The notes beneath the pieces are model-generated. The model was not told the origin of the DNA and made no database searches. It was given only the letters and a program-made list of their open reading frames with translations. 64,000 nt of DNA from Agarivorans aestuarii (GTDB lineage Bacteria > Pseudomonadota > Gammaproteobacteria > Enterobacterales > Celerinatantimonadaceae), in the NCBI RefSeq assembly GCF_019670125.1, contig NZ_AP023033.1:4616001-4680000 (forward strand). The letters are read 5' to 3'. Below are positions 61,654 to 64,000 of the stretch, piece by piece. Numbering within the stretch: the stretch's first letter is position 1; every line of letters begins with the position of its first letter. The translations under genes were made by a program, and so were the position numbers.

Positions 61654-61992
61654 ATGTCTAAAACTACTTTAATAAACTGCCCAACTTGTTCAAAAGAAAT
61701 AGCTTCAACATCTCATAAATGTGTTGGCTGTGGCTCATTAATCAATAAGCCTAAACGCTCTATCTTCGGCAAGCTAATCAAGTGGTCGTTCATCTTATTT
61801 AACATATTTATGGCTTGGTGGATGTTTGCAGGTATGGACGCTGCAACCACTACTATGGATAGTTTAGAAGGTGCCGAGGCAGCAGGGGCAGCTATTGGTA
61901 CGGGTATCGGGGCAATGCTTATATCAGGCATTTGGGTTATAGGTGACATCATTTTAGGCTTATTTGTATTGTTTACCCGCCCTAAATCTTAA
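61654..61992 (+). CDS. Zinc-ribbon membrane protein, 112 aa
   Basis: The N-terminus has two CxxC pairs (CPTCSKEIASTSHKCVGCG), a zinc-ribbon pattern. A basic segment and two hydrophobic segments follow (LIKWSFILFNIFMAWWMFAGM and GTGIGAMLISGIWVIGDIIL). The topology suggests a cytosolic ribbon and a two-helix membrane anchor. No function is known. It starts 28 bases after the lipoprotein gene. Confidence 0.65.
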   Translation: MSKTTLINCPTCSKEIASTSHKCVGCGSLINKPKRSIFGKLIKWSFILFNIFMAWWMFAGMDAATTTMDSLEGAEAAGAAIGTGIGAMLISGIWVIGDIILGLFVLFTRPKS

Positions 61993-62065
61993 TAACTAAC
62001 TCTTCGAATGGCTAACTAACCATCTAACTAAATAGTTAGCCTCAAATAACCAGGGCGACATAAAA

Positions 62066-62224
62066 ATGAAAGCACTTAGAATACTTCAAATAACAATTAT
62101 CGTTATTTGGCTGGTAGCAGCATTTATGCCGGTTAAAGCATTTTCAGCCAATCCAAAACTGATCCCTGCCACTACTTCTAGCCACGTTCACACCACCATT
62201 ATCAAAGGTTTTTCACCCACATAA
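62066..62224 (+). CDS. Small secreted or membrane peptide, 52 aa
   Basis: MKALRILQITIIVIWLVAAFM is followed by a short polar tail (NPKLIPATTSSHVHTTIIKG). It has a clear basic N-terminus and hydrophobic core, as in a signal peptide or anchor. No homologue is recognised. The AGGGCGAC element 7 bases before the ATG could serve as ribosome site. Confidence 0.42.
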   Translation: MKALRILQITIIVIWLVAAFMPVKAFSANPKLIPATTSSHVHTTIIKGFSPT

Positions 62225-62342
62225 ACCCAAACGATTGTTTACAACGTTGCTACTAATTAAAGACCTGAAGTGTATGGCGCTAAGTAAAGCGTAATAGCCA
62301 CTCAATAGTGGGGGCGGCAATAAACCAGAGAGAAAACAACAC

Positions 62343-62519
62343 ATGTTAGCAATTACTAAATATGTCATAGCTTACTTCGTAATAGTAACTCTATTAACGC
62401 TAGGCCTATGTATTAGCGAAGCCAAAGCAACCCCTGATTCAAAACAGAAAAAAATCAGGGACGAAAACCAAGGCGCATTCGTTAGCTATAACCCAGTAGT
62501 AAAGACACTGCGGCTCTGA
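62343..62519 (+). CDS. Small secreted or membrane peptide, 58 aa
   Basis: The signal-like segment YVIAYFVIVTLLTLGLCISEAKA is followed by a charged tail (TPDSKQKKIRDENQG). No family is recognised. The leader CAGAGAGAAAAC (62326-62337) is identical to that before the 60954 lipoprotein gene, which supports real expression. Confidence 0.45.
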   Translation: MLAITKYVIAYFVIVTLLTLGLCISEAKATPDSKQKKIRDENQGAFVSYNPVVKTLRL

Positions 62520-62633
62520 ATGATCAACCCACCAGATAATTAAACACTACTAATTGCTTGAAGTGCCAAGTAACCACAACCTTTTTATGTATATGAGTCT
62601 ATAGATGTTAGGCATCCAATAGCGGGGAACAAA

Positions 62634-62723
62634 TGAAGTACAACTTGTTGGCAACCTTGCTGCTTGTATGCGGTTTTGATGCTGAACCAGTAATAACATT
62701 CATAACAAATTTAACTCTATAAC
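62634..62723 (+). pseudogene. N-terminal fragment related to the 60954 lipoprotein
   Basis: A 29-codon frame reading MKYNLLATLLLVCGFDAEPV. Its DNA aligns with the beginning of the lipoprotein at 60954 (MNKLLALSALVIVLVGCDAEVIV), but the lipobox is damaged and the frame stops soon after. It is probably the remains of a duplicate. Confidence 0.45.
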
Positions 62724-62768
62724 TACGGTCTCGTTTGAGGCCAATCCAACTAAATGGAAACCGCACAC

Positions 62769-63104
62769 ATGAAAAATGTATTAACTTTCGCAGCATTTAC
62801 AACAACTCTTGTTCTAACGGGTTGTGGTGAAACCAAGTTATCACCGAAAGGGGAAGCGGCAATGAGTTATATGGCTAATTACGTTTATCTTAAGAATAAC
62901 TGTGAAGTCGATTCAATGGCCGATTTAGGTATGGCTATGGGAATGGCTATGATGGCCCCTATTGTATCGGCTGAACTGAACGGTGATAAAGATGCTAGCG
63001 ATTCATTGCTAAAAGAACGTTCTGCTAGGGTAACTGGTTCATGTAAAGAAGTAGACCAAGCAATCTCGGATGCAGGCAAAGCATTCAAAGCAGCTAGCCA
63101 ATAA
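62769..63104 (+). CDS. Predicted lipoprotein, 111 aa
   Basis: The ATG at 62769 opens a lipoprotein signal (MKNVLTFAAFTTTLVLTGCGE, lipobox LTGC). The mature part is helical, with three cysteines in all, including NNCEVDSM, and a Met-rich stretch (MAMGMAMMAP). No family is recognised. It is the intact member of the pair with the truncated copy at 60741. Confidence 0.68.
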   Translation: MKNVLTFAAFTTTLVLTGCGETKLSPKGEAAMSYMANYVYLKNNCEVDSMADLGMAMGMAMMAPIVSAELNGDKDASDSLLKERSARVTGSCKEVDQAISDAGKAFKAASQ

Positions 63105-63154
63105 TAACTAATCATGGCCTCTACGGAGACCTTTTTAAGCAAGAGATCCCCACT

Positions 63155-63394
63155 ATGAAAAACTCAGCTAGATTAAACATAGGCTATAGCCTACTTTACT
63201 TAAGCTTAGTATTCCTATTTACAGGCCTAAAACTGCATCATGTAGATTGGTTCGCATTTTCCGGAGTATCAGCCGCATGCGCAATACTTCTAATCATCAC
63301 AGGAACAATACACAACAGCATCGTTAAGTCTCACAACAAGATGATCAAACAAATTGAAGAGATGTTCGTAGTAGAAAGAGATAAGTATGAATAG
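63155..63394 (+). CDS. Two-helix membrane protein, 79 aa
   Basis: Two hydrophobic segments (IGYSLLYLSLVFLFTGL and AFSGVSAACAILLIITGTI) are followed by a charged C-terminal helix (MIKQIEEMFVVERDKYE). It overlaps the next gene by eight bases, so they are translationally coupled. No family is recognised. Confidence 0.6.
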   Translation: MKNSARLNIGYSLLYLSLVFLFTGLKLHHVDWFAFSGVSAACAILLIITGTIHNSIVKSHNKMIKQIEEMFVVERDKYE

Positions 63395-63608
63395 TTTTGT
63401 TAAACGTCTTATCAATGTACTTAGTGCTATTGGCTACCTAACCTCAATCGGTTTTCTTGTGGCCGGGTTTGTTAATATCCGTCACGACGATGTGTTCTGG
63501 TGGGCATACCCAGTTATGGTTTTAATGGCCTTGGGTATTCCAGCTTTTATAACAGCAGGTCTAAGTTACTTAATTGGCATAGGGTTCAAACCATGGCATA
63601 AAAATTAA
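63387..63608 (+). CDS. Two-helix membrane protein, 73 aa
   Basis: Basic N-terminus, then two or three hydrophobic segments (VLSAIGYLTSIGFLVAGFV, WWAYPVMVLMALGIPAFI). Starts inside the preceding gene. No family is recognised; coupling suggests both act together in the inner membrane. Confidence 0.58.
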   Translation: MNSFVKRLINVLSAIGYLTSIGFLVAGFVNIRHDDVFWWAYPVMVLMALGIPAFITAGLSYLIGIGFKPWHKN

Positions 63609-63809
63609 GCTCTATATTATCAGTGAACAATTGATCAAATTTGTCTACTTTTCTTCTGTCATCCCGATTTTTAGCATTAACACTATATTTTGAGTATACC
63701 CAAGTGACCACATTTGTTAGATCTTGGTTTCCGTATTCAATAGGGTGGATATAACGTTTTGAACACGAACGTTTCATTCACTCTAGACGTAATTGAATAC
63801 AGGTGACGT

Positions 63810-64000
63810 ATGAAAGGACAAAATATTGGATACCGACGGGTTAGTACGATCGAGCAGTCAACTTTGAGGCAGTTACATGGGTTAGAGCTTGATACTGTGT
63901 TTGAAGACAGCATCTCTGGCTCTGTTAAACAGCGACCTGGATTAGACGGGCTACTTGCACATATTCGATCTGGAGACGTTGTTCACGTTCATGACATTTC
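63810..64000 (+). CDS. Serine recombinase (resolvase/invertase family), N-terminal part
   Basis: The frame opens with AGGTGACGT before its ATG and runs off the right edge. It reads GYRRVSTIEQST (catalytic Ser in YxRVST) and later FEDSISGSVKQRPGLDGLLA and IRSGDVVHVHDI. These are the hallmark blocks of the Tn3-resolvase/Hin-type catalytic domain. Its presence suggests that a mobile or invertible element begins here. Confidence 0.88.
   Translation, partial: MKGQNIGYRRVSTIEQSTLRQLHGLELDTVFEDSISGSVKQRPGLDGLLAHIRSGDVVHVHDI

Noticed and set aside
63586-63777. Minus-strand 63-codon frame before the recombinase
   Set aside because: No clear ribosome site, signal or family; it overlaps the end of a real gene and is divergent filler at best.

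Overview
The window is a chromosomal segment around a replication origin of a gammaproteobacterium, most likely a marine Alteromonadales/Vibrionales-type organism (Agarivorans-like is my inference). The reasons are the gene order atpIBEFHAGDC / parB-parA-rsmG-mnmG / oriC / mioC, dense GATC (Dam) sites in the origin, PykA, GlmU and AtpA sequences close to the E. coli type, and moderate AT content. No rRNA or tRNA gene was seen.

Layout. 1-10.3 kb: 3' end of pgi, alr, polB, glgX, a 60-aa protein with an unusual leader, an HX4D acyltransferase and a MATE exporter. 10.3-12.2 kb: no protein genes. Instead there are three tandem minus-strand CsrB-type regulatory RNAs (16-20 GGA motifs each, each with an intrinsic terminator), each with a GacA/UvrY-type box or half-box upstream. 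12.2-25.2 kb: TRIC channel, nadE, pykA, a DUF2786 protein, a MITE-like element touching the stop codon of an MscS channel gene, an outer-membrane protein, an orphan trpB, glmU and the ravA-viaA pair. 25.3-37.6 kb: the complete ATP synthase operon, parAB, rsmG, mnmG, oriC, mioC and a parS site. 37.7-42.5 kb: LysR / KdgM-like porin and a GbsR-cioAB operon for a cyanide-insensitive-type bd oxidase.

42.8-53.6 kb looks like an accessory segment bracketed by imperfect direct repeats. It holds a PdxY-like protein that lacks the catalytic Asp, a periplasmic D-aminoacylase with a small secreted partner, a second exported amidohydrolase, a DUF3299 protein, two outer-membrane proteins, a LysR regulator, and two decayed, oppositely oriented copies of one IS3-family element. 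The exported hydrolases, porins and regulator would suit uptake and processing of N-acylated (possibly D-) amino acids or peptides; this is inference.

53.6-60.4 kb: a large lipoprotein and an RND efflux operon facing a short TetR-family gene, with a 53-bp palindrome between them. 60.7-64 kb: a one-strand array of very small secreted, lipid-anchored or membrane proteins in which two lipoprotein families each occur once intact and once broken. It ends at the start of a serine recombinase cut by the window edge. This array, the csr RNA cluster and the repeat-bracketed segment are the least ordinary parts.
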